Positions 27,628 through 34,165 of a DNA stretch of 64,000 bases are shown here, piece after piece. The stretch spans positions 1,014,917 to 1,078,916 of the forward strand of contig NZ_KL370891.1 in assembly GCF_000702325.1 (NCBI RefSeq), in the 5' to 3' direction. The notes under the pieces are model-generated. The model was given only the letters and a program-made list of their open reading frames with translations. It had not been told where the DNA came from and ran no database searches. This stretch comes from Thiomicrorhabdus sp. Milos-T2. GTDB lineage: Bacteria; Pseudomonadota; Gammaproteobacteria; Thiomicrospirales; Thiomicrospiraceae. Each line of letters starts with the position of its first letter. Positions within the stretch are counted from its first letter, which is position 1. Position numbers and translations under genes: made by a program.

Positions 27628-27827
27628 TGTGGGTGTCCGATACACAAACATAGGTAACACATTTTGTAATCTATTAAGCACTCAAGGAGGTGATTATGAC
27701 ATGGAAAAATGTGAACCCTATGGAACAACGTATTTTATTTATTGCCGATTATTTAAAACACAACTACTCAGTTTTCAGTGAGTTATGCCCAAGCTTCAAT
27801 ATTGAGCATCACAAAAGTGGAAAATAA
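27628..27827 (+). pseudogene. IS481-family relic: left end and transposase N-terminal fragment
   Basis: From 27696 a 43-codon frame with a perfect AAGGAGGTGAT ribosome-binding site reads MTWKNVNPMEQRILFIADYL and then KHNYSVFSELC. This matches the helix-turn-helix opening of IS481-type transposases. The match stops at about 27788, where sequence homologous to the right part of the 365-bp repeat begins. TGTGGGTGTCCGATACAC at 27628 may be the IS left end. No remaining catalytic DDE part is visible, so the element is dead. Confidence 0.6.
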
Positions 27828-27892
27828 CTTAAATCTAATAATGAATTTTTATCAAGTTAGGTTAGTCATTAACTGTTGTCTTGTCTGATAAA
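27788..27892 (+). repeat. Truncated third copy of the long structured repeat
   Basis: CCAAGCTTCAATATTGAGCA begins the similarity to about 735-845 and 53560-53662 and it runs to CTGTTGTCTTGTCTGAT. Only the right-hand 105 bases are present. It is joined directly to the transposase fragment. After it, about 27893-28000 holds an open frame (ARNKNFKAQIESLTGRRG...) without a start or recognised family. Confidence 0.65.
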
Positions 27893-28021
27893 GTGAAAGC
27901 ACGTAATAAAAACTTTAAAGCACAGATTGAGTCACTTACTGGTAGAAGGGGGTCACCAAAAAAGCTTGGAAGACCAACAGGTTGGCGTAAAGTGAAATAA
28001 ATTGTTTTAGATTGTAATGCA

Positions 28022-28039
28022 TGTCATACTTGTCATACA
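28022..28039. promoter_or_regulatory. Direct-repeat operator candidate for the toxin-antitoxin pair
   Basis: Two abutting 9-mers, TGTCATACT and TGTCATACA, lie 24 bases before the antitoxin ATG. Tandem sites of this size fit binding by a ribbon-helix-helix antitoxin that autoregulates its operon. This is inference. Confidence 0.4.
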
Positions 28040-28062
28040 TTTTTAATTAAAGGATTGAAGTT

Positions 28063-28272
28063 ATGCTTTCTGTAAGATTGGATTCGGATACGGAGAAGTT
28101 TTTAGAAACATTGGCGAATGAAACGCATCGTTCTAAAAGTTTTTTTGTAAAAGAAGCGTTGAAAAACTATAGAGAAGATATGGAGGATTATTACGAGGCT
28201 CAAGTTCGTAGTAAAGATGAAAAACGTAATTTAATTTCTGTTGAAGAATTGGAAAAGTCTCTTGGCCTCTGA
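28063..28272 (+). CDS. Ribbon-helix-helix antitoxin (RelB-like)
   Basis: The 69-aa protein begins LSVRLDSDTEKFLETLANETHRSKSFFVKEAL, a ribbon-helix-helix DNA-binding domain (residues 2-40), followed by an acidic toxin-binding tail (DMEDYYEAQVR...EELEKSLGL). It neutralises the RelE-type toxin encoded directly after it and represses the operon. A good AAAGGA lies 8 bases before the ATG. Confidence 0.85.
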   Translation: MLSVRLDSDTEKFLETLANETHRSKSFFVKEALKNYREDMEDYYEAQVRSKDEKRNLISVEELEKSLGL

Positions 28273-28531
28273 GGTAAAGTACCAACTCGTTTTTGATGAT
28301 AAAGTCATCAAGGATTTGAAAGGTATCAATAAGGTTTGGCAACAAAGAATTATTAATGCTATAAAAACTAAGTTGGTTAAAAATCCTTTTCAGGGTAAAA
28401 GATTGGTAGGTGAATTATCATCTTATTATCAGTTTAGGGTAGGTAATTATCGAGTCGTTTATGAGTTGTTTGAGGAAGAAATTTTGGTAACGGTGATTCG
28501 AATCCGACACCGAAAAGAGGTTTATCGTTAA
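28262..28531 (+). CDS. RelE/ParE-superfamily toxin
   Basis: The 89-aa product has the RelE fold pattern: QLVFDDKVIKDLKGINKVWQQRI, LVKNPFQGKRLVGELSSYYQ, FRVGNYRVVYEL and RIRHRKEVYR at the end. Members are mRNA interferases or gyrase poisons; YRVVYE..IRHRKEVY fits RelE more than ParE. I prefer TTG 28262 because GGAAAA lies 5 bases upstream, giving an 11-base overlap with the antitoxin gene. The frame is open from a TTG at 28241. Confidence 0.82.
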   Translation: MASEVKYQLVFDDKVIKDLKGINKVWQQRIINAIKTKLVKNPFQGKRLVGELSSYYQFRVGNYRVVYELFEEEILVTVIRIRHRKEVYR

Positions 28532-28641
28532 GTTTGACTGGATGTTTAAAAAATTAAGCAAGTAGTTGTTTATGTCTAGTTTGATATAAATAGTTTTTTG
28601 ATTTTATGGCACCCCGCAAGTGGGGATAAAAGCCTGGTTGA

Positions 28642-29145
28642 TTAGTTTTCTTCTGGAAACCAAGCCGATTGTTGGGCTTGTTCTAGTGTGGTTTTGAATT
28701 GGTCGTGAATCTTTTTTATCCAATCTTTTTGTTTGGCTTTAGCACAACCGCCAAGTGAGTTTAAGGTTTTTTTAAAGTCTCGTTCTTGTGAGGCTTTTTC
28801 TTTGCGTACATCATTATTGATGTAGTCTTTTATGAAATTATTGGCGGTTAAGCTGTATTTGGTAATGTATAAACGATTAACTTTATTGAAGTTTTTGGCC
28901 ACGCTAATACCTCGACAACGGCGGTTGTAAAAATCTAGTTTTAAAGCTGTCAAGACGAGAGAGGTATGTAATTCTTGTTCTGCGTTTTGTAGGGATTCAG
29001 TTTTGTTGACTTGGGTATCCGTTTGAGTGGTAGGGGTTTCTGCTAATGAGATATTTGAGTATAAAAACAGGGTGGCAATGAAAATGGTCAGCAGACTACG
29101 AGAACTGCTTGGCTGGGCGTTGTGTTTTGATTTGTTAGCAAACAT
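28642..29145 (-). CDS. Secreted protein of unknown function
   Basis: I do not recognise this 167-aa protein. It has a signal peptide (hydrophobic SLLTIFIATLFLYSNISLA, residues about 17-35) and a polar Thr/Gln-rich linker. A basic helical domain follows with two cysteines (NRRCRG and GGCAKAK) that could form a disulfide in the periplasm. It stands alone and is convergent with the toxin gene, with a terminator-separated neighbour upstream. An alternative start just before the hydrophobic stretch cannot be excluded. Confidence 0.6.
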   Translation of the reverse strand: MFANKSKHNAQPSSSRSLLTIFIATLFLYSNISLAETPTTQTDTQVNKTESLQNAEQELHTSLVLTALKLDFYNRRCRGISVAKNFNKVNRLYITKYSLTANNFIKDYINNDVRKEKASQERDFKKTLNSLGGCAKAKQKDWIKKIHDQFKTTLEQAQQSAWFPEEN

Positions 29146-29273
29146 ATATATTATCCAATAAAGGTCTCTTAAATGTTTCAGATTATCTTTAGTTTACTGG
29201 ATATACTTTAGTTTTTGAATGCTAATTGTAACGATAGTTGAAAATGAAATATTTAGCTCTAAGCATAACTATA

Positions 29274-29312
29274 AAAAAGCCTCGTTTAAGTGAATTCTAA
29301 ACGAGGCTTTTG
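29274..29312 (-). terminator. Terminator after the DUF6858 gene
   Basis: AAAAGCCTCGTTTAGAATTC and its inverted arm AAACGAGGCTTTTT form a long stem followed on the reverse strand by a T tract. It ends the leftward SQR-like/DUF6858 transcript. Confidence 0.85.
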
Positions 29313-29332
29313 GGTAGATTGGTCTAATTGAA

Positions 29333-29719
29333 TTATTTAACTAATTGTTTTGCCCAAGCTTCCATTGTTTCGTTGGCGATAGGATTTGGTGCTTCCATAA
29401 AGTTAATTACAAAGTGATCACCCATGTCAGTTACACCAATTGAACGTGGGCGAACCGCAACAGGGTCCGCTGAAGGTAACTGCATACCAAAACAAAGAAT
29501 TAGGTTTTGCGCATCTTGAATGCCTTCACCAATTTCACCATTAATGCTTTTTGTATGACTAAAGTGATCAAAACGTGCAATGTTAACGGCTTTTGGGTGT
29601 GCTTCTACTTGAGCGTGTAGAAAATCTAAAATAGCTGGAACATTGTCAAATTTTGATTCTTCTTTTGTGATTTCTAGTGCAAAAATAGGGTATTTTTCTT
29701 TAAAGATTTTTTGTTTCAT
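29333..29719 (-). CDS. DUF6858 family protein
   Basis: The 128-aa protein begins MKQKIFKEKYPIFALEITKE and contains HPKAVNIARFDHFSHTKSI, NLILCFGMQLPSADPVAVRPRSIGV and FMEAPNPIANETMEAWAKQL. This resembles a small conserved family of sulfur-oxidising and epsilonproteobacterial genomes (DUF6858, from memory). No function is known. I chose ATG 29719; the frame is open further upstream, into the SQR-like gene, without a start signal. It is downstream of that gene, with 101 bases between holding a palindrome variant and hairpin. Confidence 0.65.
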   Translation of the reverse strand: MKQKIFKEKYPIFALEITKEESKFDNVPAILDFLHAQVEAHPKAVNIARFDHFSHTKSINGEIGEGIQDAQNLILCFGMQLPSADPVAVRPRSIGVTDMGDHFVINFMEAPNPIANETMEAWAKQLVK

Positions 29720-29757
29720 TTTGGGTTCCTTAGTAATAAAACGGCGAAAATTAGTGT

Positions 29758-29812
29758 TACCAGGCCTGTATAGCCCCTTGCGGGGTGTGGTGAGTATAAA
29801 TTTCAGGCCGGT
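29758..29812 (-). other. Palindrome-variant hairpin between SQR-like and DUF6858 genes
   Basis: ACCAGGCCTG is followed by ATAGCCCC/GGGGTGT inner arms and then TTCAGGCCGG, so GGCCTG and CAGGCC close an outer stem. This could attenuate or process the shared transcript. The TTCAGGCCGG partner recurs beside the palindrome at 46800. Confidence 0.45.
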
Positions 29813-29820
29813 AAAGATTT

Positions 29821-30960
29821 TTAACGATATTGGCGCAGATACATCCATTCAAATGCACGTTTAGCGAAATGCAGTAGACGACATGGTGGAAGTAAAGTTG
29901 TGCCTTTGTCTGTACGTTTAATTAAAATACCGTGAGTGAGGGTATCGACAATACAGATTAATTCATGTTTAAATTCTTCAAAGTCTGTTTGGCCATTTAA
30001 AGATTTAACTAAATTTTTTGCCGCTGCAGTGGCTTGTAGATCAGCAGCGTGAGCTTGTTTAGCTTGCCAATCTGGCCCTGGGAAACTTCCTGCATCACCA
30101 GCTACATAAACATCATCATAGCCTTCTACTTTAGCGTGCATGTCGGCTACAATCATTCCCCCAGCAGATTTTGGTAATTCTGAGTTTGGTAACCAAGCAG
30201 GTCCTGTCATTCCAGGCATAAATAAGATTAAATCAGCGTCAAATTCACCACCTTCGGTTTTAACCTTATTAGCTTCAAAACCGACCATTTTATTGCCTAG
30301 ATGGGTTTCAATACCTTTTTTATTCATCATCTTAACTAGGTTGCCAGGAACTTTTGGCCCAAGGCGTTTGCCAGGCTCTGGTGCAGGGTTAAAGAAGACA
30401 ATTTTAAATTTATCACGACGGCCTTGACGACGAAGTAGATTGTCTATTCCAAACAAGAACTCAAACATTGGACCACCCCGCATGGCTGATGGCTCTTTAG
30501 GATTACCACCAAAGCCAATTGCTATGGTGCCCCCCGTCATACCGTCTAAACGAGATTTAATTCGGTTGGCAGCATCAATTCCTTCACAAGGAGTAATGGC
30601 ATGTTCAATACCAGGTAGTTTTTTAATAAAGCGACCACCCGTTGCAATAATTAAACCATCGTTTTGATATTCGCCATTAGAGGTAACAACAGTGCGTCCG
30701 CCGTTAGTGATATTTTCTACGCTAGCTTGAATAAACTGAACTTTTTGACGATTAAAAAAGTTGTGTAGATTGATGCTTAAATCATCCCCATTACGAATCC
30801 CAGCTGGGATCCAAATTAAACTAGGGTAGTACATAAAATTTTCGTTTGGAGCAATAACCGTAATGTTTGAATTAGGGGCTGCTTTACGAGTTTGTTTAAT
30901 AGCCGTTAATGCGGCAAAACCTGTTCCTAGGATAGTAATATTCATTTGGGGTATTTCCAT
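29821..30960 (-). CDS. FAD-dependent oxidoreductase, sulfide:quinone oxidoreductase-like
   Basis: The 379-aa flavoprotein starts with the FAD-binding fold MNITILGTGFAALTAIKQ. It contains IIATGGRF, an acidic-ended second strand, MPGMTGPAWLP and the C-terminal FAD motif YDDVYVAGDAGSFPGPDW, as in SQR/flavocytochrome c sulfide dehydrogenases. Cysteines are C125, C336 and C360; the positions do not clearly reproduce the three-cysteine set of classical SQR, so the substrate is uncertain. A C-terminal amphipathic, basic end (RLLHFAKRAFEWMYL) suits membrane attachment. The second Met (30945) may be the true start. Confidence 0.72.
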   Translation of the reverse strand: MEIPQMNITILGTGFAALTAIKQTRKAAPNSNITVIAPNENFMYYPSLIWIPAGIRNGDDLSINLHNFFNRQKVQFIQASVENITNGGRTVVTSNGEYQNDGLIIATGGRFIKKLPGIEHAITPCEGIDAANRIKSRLDGMTGGTIAIGFGGNPKEPSAMRGGPMFEFLFGIDNLLRRQGRRDKFKIVFFNPAPEPGKRLGPKVPGNLVKMMNKKGIETHLGNKMVGFEANKVKTEGGEFDADLILFMPGMTGPAWLPNSELPKSAGGMIVADMHAKVEGYDDVYVAGDAGSFPGPDWQAKQAHAADLQATAAAKNLVKSLNGQTDFEEFKHELICIVDTLTHGILIKRTDKGTTLLPPCRLLHFAKRAFEWMYLRQYR

Positions 30961-31278
30961 TAGTTATACTTTGTCTATTATAAGTTTAATTTATAAACAA
31001 GGGAGATAAACTCCATTCAAATTTATATATGAATCATAACAAAAAAAACTTATGGTCTTTTAAGAAAGAGAAAAGAAATAGAACGATTGATTTAAAAATC
31101 AAAAGTGTGATATCTACAGAGTAAGAATTGTTGTCTGGTGAAATTAGCGCTAGTAGGGTTAAGTGAGAAATTTAATAAAAGACTTTAATAAAAGTATTTA
31201 ATTGAAACTGATGTTTAATATTAGTTTTTATTGTTTTATAACAATGCTTTATTTGTTAAAGTTAATTTTAATTGTGCT
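30961..31278. other. AT-rich gap between SQR-like gene and PLP-enzyme gene
   Basis: These 318 bases are very AT-rich and have no supported ORF, hairpin or repeat. They contain the upstream region of the SQR-like gene. Confidence 0.4.
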
Positions 31279-32295
31279 TCATCTTGTTCTACCTTGTAAG
31301 CCGCCAGTGTGTAATAAAATAATGTTTGAACCTGGTTTTATATTGCCTTTTATAAGTTCTTGGTAAAAGGCATATACCATTTTATTTGTATAGATAGGGT
31401 CTAATAAAATGGAGAATTGACTTTCAAATTCGGTTTGAAATTGCCTGCTTTCTGAAGACTGTTTGGCGTAACCACCTCCATGATATTGGGTGAGCAACCT
31501 CCAGTTTACCGGTAGGGTTTGATTTGGATTAACGTCATTGTGGTATTTTTTTTGGGATGCTGAGTAAATCAAATTTTGAATTTGGGGAATTAAATAGTCG
31601 GCATTTTTTAAAACAGCAACACCCAAAATATGGCGTGATAAAGTTTTGGTTTTATTCTCAGATTTAGTGTTTGACTGGGGTGTTATTTTGGGTGTTATTT
31701 TAGGTGTTAAATTTTGGCTGGCGTGAACTAATCCGGCTAAAGTCCCACCTGTTCCCGTCGCGGTAAAAAGATGAGTCCAATCAGGGCACTGTTGAGTGGT
31801 TTCTGTCATTAAATCATCAAACCCTAAAACGGCCAAATCATTTGTACCGCCTTCTGGCAATATATAAGCCTGTGGGAACTGTAACTGTAAATTTTTTAGC
31901 GTGTTTTCATCTGATTTTTGACGGTAATCTTGTCTATTTATAAATTGTAATTGCATCCCATTAGCTGCTGCTGTTTTTAATGTGTGACTCCACTTCTCGG
32001 GATGATTTGCTAACTCATCTCCTCTAATAAATCCTATGCTTTTAAAACCCATATGATTAGCGGCAGCGGCTGTGGCTACTATGTGATTAGAATAAGCGCC
32101 ACCAAAGGTTAATAAGGTGGTTTTATTCATTTTGCGTGCTTGTTGTAAATTGTATTTAAGTTTATGCCATTTATTGCCTTGTACTGTTGGATGGTTTAAA
32201 TCATCACGCTTAATCCAAACTTTAACTTGGTATTTATCAAACAGCCTTGAATCTAGGGGGGTTAAAGGCGTTTTAATGGGGTTTTTGGCTGTCAT
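31279..32295 (-). CDS. PLP-dependent ACC deaminase/D-cysteine desulfhydrase family enzyme
   Basis: The 338-aa protein belongs to fold-type II PLP enzymes. TPLTPLDSRL and VWIKRDDLNHPTVQGNKWHKLKY include the probable PLP lysine K45; TFGGAYSNHIVATAAAA binds the substrate carboxylate; TATGTGGTLAGLVHAS holds the phosphate. Family members deaminate ACC or release H2S from D-cysteine; sequence alone does not decide which. A short insertion with repeated TPKIT units lies near residues 208-222. The gene stands alone and is divergent from amtB. Confidence 0.8.
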   Translation of the reverse strand: MTAKNPIKTPLTPLDSRLFDKYQVKVWIKRDDLNHPTVQGNKWHKLKYNLQQARKMNKTTLLTFGGAYSNHIVATAAAANHMGFKSIGFIRGDELANHPEKWSHTLKTAAANGMQLQFINRQDYRQKSDENTLKNLQLQFPQAYILPEGGTNDLAVLGFDDLMTETTQQCPDWTHLFTATGTGGTLAGLVHASQNLTPKITPKITPQSNTKSENKTKTLSRHILGVAVLKNADYLIPQIQNLIYSASQKKYHNDVNPNQTLPVNWRLLTQYHGGGYAKQSSESRQFQTEFESQFSILLDPIYTNKMVYAFYQELIKGNIKPGSNIILLHTGGLQGRTR

Positions 32296-32434
32296 ATTTT
32301 TTTAATTTTGTTACAATTTGTCGTTTATGAAATAGATTTTAGTCTATTTTTAATTTTTAGACTGCGGTACGACAGTCAGTTTTTAATATCAAATTTTATC
32401 TCAATAATTAGCTAAAAGCTCAACGAGGAGTCGA

Positions 32435-33652
32435 ATGGAACAGCTAACAACAAGCTTGGATGTAATGTTTATCCTACTAGGTGCCATTCTAGTACTATTT
32501 ATGCATGCAGGTTTTGCATTCTTGGAAGTGGGTACGGTACAGCATAAAAATCAGGTAAATGCCCTGGTTAAAATCATGAGTGATTTAGGCGTATCGACCA
32601 TTGCTTATTTCTTCATTGGTTACGGCATTGCCTACGGGGTATTTTGGGGCTTTAACGTTGATGGTCAATTAACTCAAGCTATGACTGAAAAATCTGGCTA
32701 TGAGTTAGTTAAGTTTTTCTTCTTAATGACTTTTGCAGCAGCTATTCCGGCCATTGTTTCTGGTGGTATTGCAGAGAGAGCTCGTTTTTATCCTGTATTA
32801 ATGTCAACTTTTTTAATCGTGGCATTTATCTATCCGTTTTTTGAAGGCATTTCTTGGAATGGAAATTTTGGTGTACAAGCTTGGTTAGAAGAAAGTTTTG
32901 GAGCTGGTTTTCATGATTTTGCGGGTTCTATTGTTGTGCATGGCGTTGGCGGTTGGATTGCTTTAGCCGCAATTTTAGTGCTAGGAGCTCGTCACAACCG
33001 TTATGACAAACAGGGTAATATTCGCCACTCTTATCCACCATCAAGTATTCCATTTTTAGCTTTAGGTGCATGGATTTTATCTGTGGGTTGGTTTGGTTTT
33101 AACGTCATGTCTGCTCAAGCCATTGAAGGAATTCAAGGTTTAGTGGCTATGAACTCTTTAATGGCGATGGTAGGTGGTATTTTAGCGGCAACCTTTGTTG
33201 GTGATAAAGATCCAGGTTTTGTTCATAATGGACCTTTAGCAGGCCTGGTAGCAATTTGTGCGGGTTCTGATATTGTGAGCCCTTTAGGCGCATTAGTGAT
33301 TGGTTTAGTGGCTGGAGCTCTTTTTGTTAAAGCCTTTACATGGACGCAAAAAACCTTAAAAATTGATGATGTATTAGGGGTTTGGCCATTACACGGTTTA
33401 GTTGGTGTTTGGGGTGCGCTTGCAGCAGGTATCTTTGGTTCTGAAACTTTAGGTGGTCTAGGCGGAGTCTCCATTGTGTCTCAGTTAGTGGGAATAGCAA
33501 TGGGAGTGGGTATTGCCTTTGTTGGTGGTTACCTTGTTTACTTACTAGTCAATGCATTTTCTGCAATTCGTATGAGTGATGATGAGCAATATGAAGGTGC
33601 GGATTTATCTATTCACCGTATCCATGCTAATCCACCGCGTGATGACTATTAA
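32435..33652 (+). CDS. amtB: Ammonium transporter AmtB
   Basis: The 405-aa membrane protein has about eleven hydrophobic segments and begins with the periplasmic/TM1 region LTTSLDVMFILLGAILVLFMHAGFAFLEVG. The twin histidines of the ammonia channel are in GSIVVHGVGGW and WPLHGLVGVWG, and GARHNRYD and GWFGFN are conserved. It imports ammonium. The usual glnK partner is absent on both sides. ACGAGGAG lies about 6 bases before the ATG. A MITE begins 3 bases after the stop. Confidence 0.96.
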   Translation: MEQLTTSLDVMFILLGAILVLFMHAGFAFLEVGTVQHKNQVNALVKIMSDLGVSTIAYFFIGYGIAYGVFWGFNVDGQLTQAMTEKSGYELVKFFFLMTFAAAIPAIVSGGIAERARFYPVLMSTFLIVAFIYPFFEGISWNGNFGVQAWLEESFGAGFHDFAGSIVVHGVGGWIALAAILVLGARHNRYDKQGNIRHSYPPSSIPFLALGAWILSVGWFGFNVMSAQAIEGIQGLVAMNSLMAMVGGILAATFVGDKDPGFVHNGPLAGLVAICAGSDIVSPLGALVIGLVAGALFVKAFTWTQKTLKIDDVLGVWPLHGLVGVWGALAAGIFGSETLGGLGGVSIVSQLVGIAMGVGIAFVGGYLVYLLVNAFSAIRMSDDEQYEGADLSIHRIHANPPRDDY

Positions 33653-33655
33653 GAT

Positions 33656-33875
33656 GAGACCTTTGCACGAGAGTATGCACGAGTAAAAATGGTTCTAGGT
33701 GCCCCTTGAGGGTAAAAATTCACCTTATTTTTGTTGTACCCCAAGGGTACTTCCGTTGGGCGACAACTTGCGAATAGCTAGCTATTCCCTGCATTTTCCG
33801 CCGCAATAAGGTAAATTTTTCCTCATTTTTCTTTCGCACCTATCTCGTGTTTATGCCCTTGGGTGCAAAGGTCTC
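33656..33875 (+). mobile_element. MITE-like element, copy 2 (220 bp, longest form)
   Basis: The ends are GAGACCTTTGCACGAG and its inverse. The copy carries two internal inserts absent from the 159-bp form: CTAGGTGCCCCTTGAGGG after ATGGTT and a stretch with ACCCCAAGGGTAC before AACTTGCG, plus the 16-base right-end extra seen in copy 1. Flanks AAGAT/AAAAT give a 5-bp duplication with one mismatch. It is 3 bases after the amtB stop. Confidence 0.88.
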
Positions 33876-33916
33876 AAAATGCATTTAGAAATGTAGATTT
33901 AATTACGTTAAATACT

Positions 33917-33949
33917 AAAAAAGCCCGCACTTAGTTGCGGGCTTTTTTG
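33917..33949 (+). terminator. Terminator after amtB and MITE copy 2
   Basis: AAAAAAGCCCGCAC and GTTGCGGGCTTTTTT pair as a strong stem with a T tract. The MITE was inserted between the amtB stop and this terminator. Confidence 0.85.
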
Positions 33950-33984
33950 TTATAGTGTAATTAACATTTAAAGACCTAAAATAA

Positions 33985-34143
33985 GAGACCTTTGCACGAG
34001 AGTATGTACGAGTAAAAATGGTTAAAATTCCCCCGATTTTTGTTGAAAAACTTGCGAATAGCTAGCTATTCCCTACGTTTTCCGCCGCAATCAGGCAAAT
34101 TTTCCCTCATTTTTCTTTCGCACCTATCTCGTGCAAAGGTCTC
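33985..34143 (+). mobile_element. MITE-like element, copy 3 (159 bp)
   Basis: It is the short form with both inverted ends intact, flanked by a perfect AATAA 5-bp duplication. The right end is 22 bases before the start codon of the Lon-like gene, and an in-frame open frame runs from inside the element into that gene. Confidence 0.9.
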
Positions 34144-34165
34144 AATAAGAAGAAAATATCAACTT

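Noticed and set aside
28490-28512. TTCGAATCC-like T-loop suggesting a tRNA
   Set aside because: It lies inside the RelE-type toxin gene and no acceptor stem or anticodon arm can be drawn.
34040-34165. In-frame N-terminal extension of the Lon-like protein
   Set aside because: The added residues are translated MITE sequence identical in type to other copies; ATG 34166 has its own ribosome-binding site.
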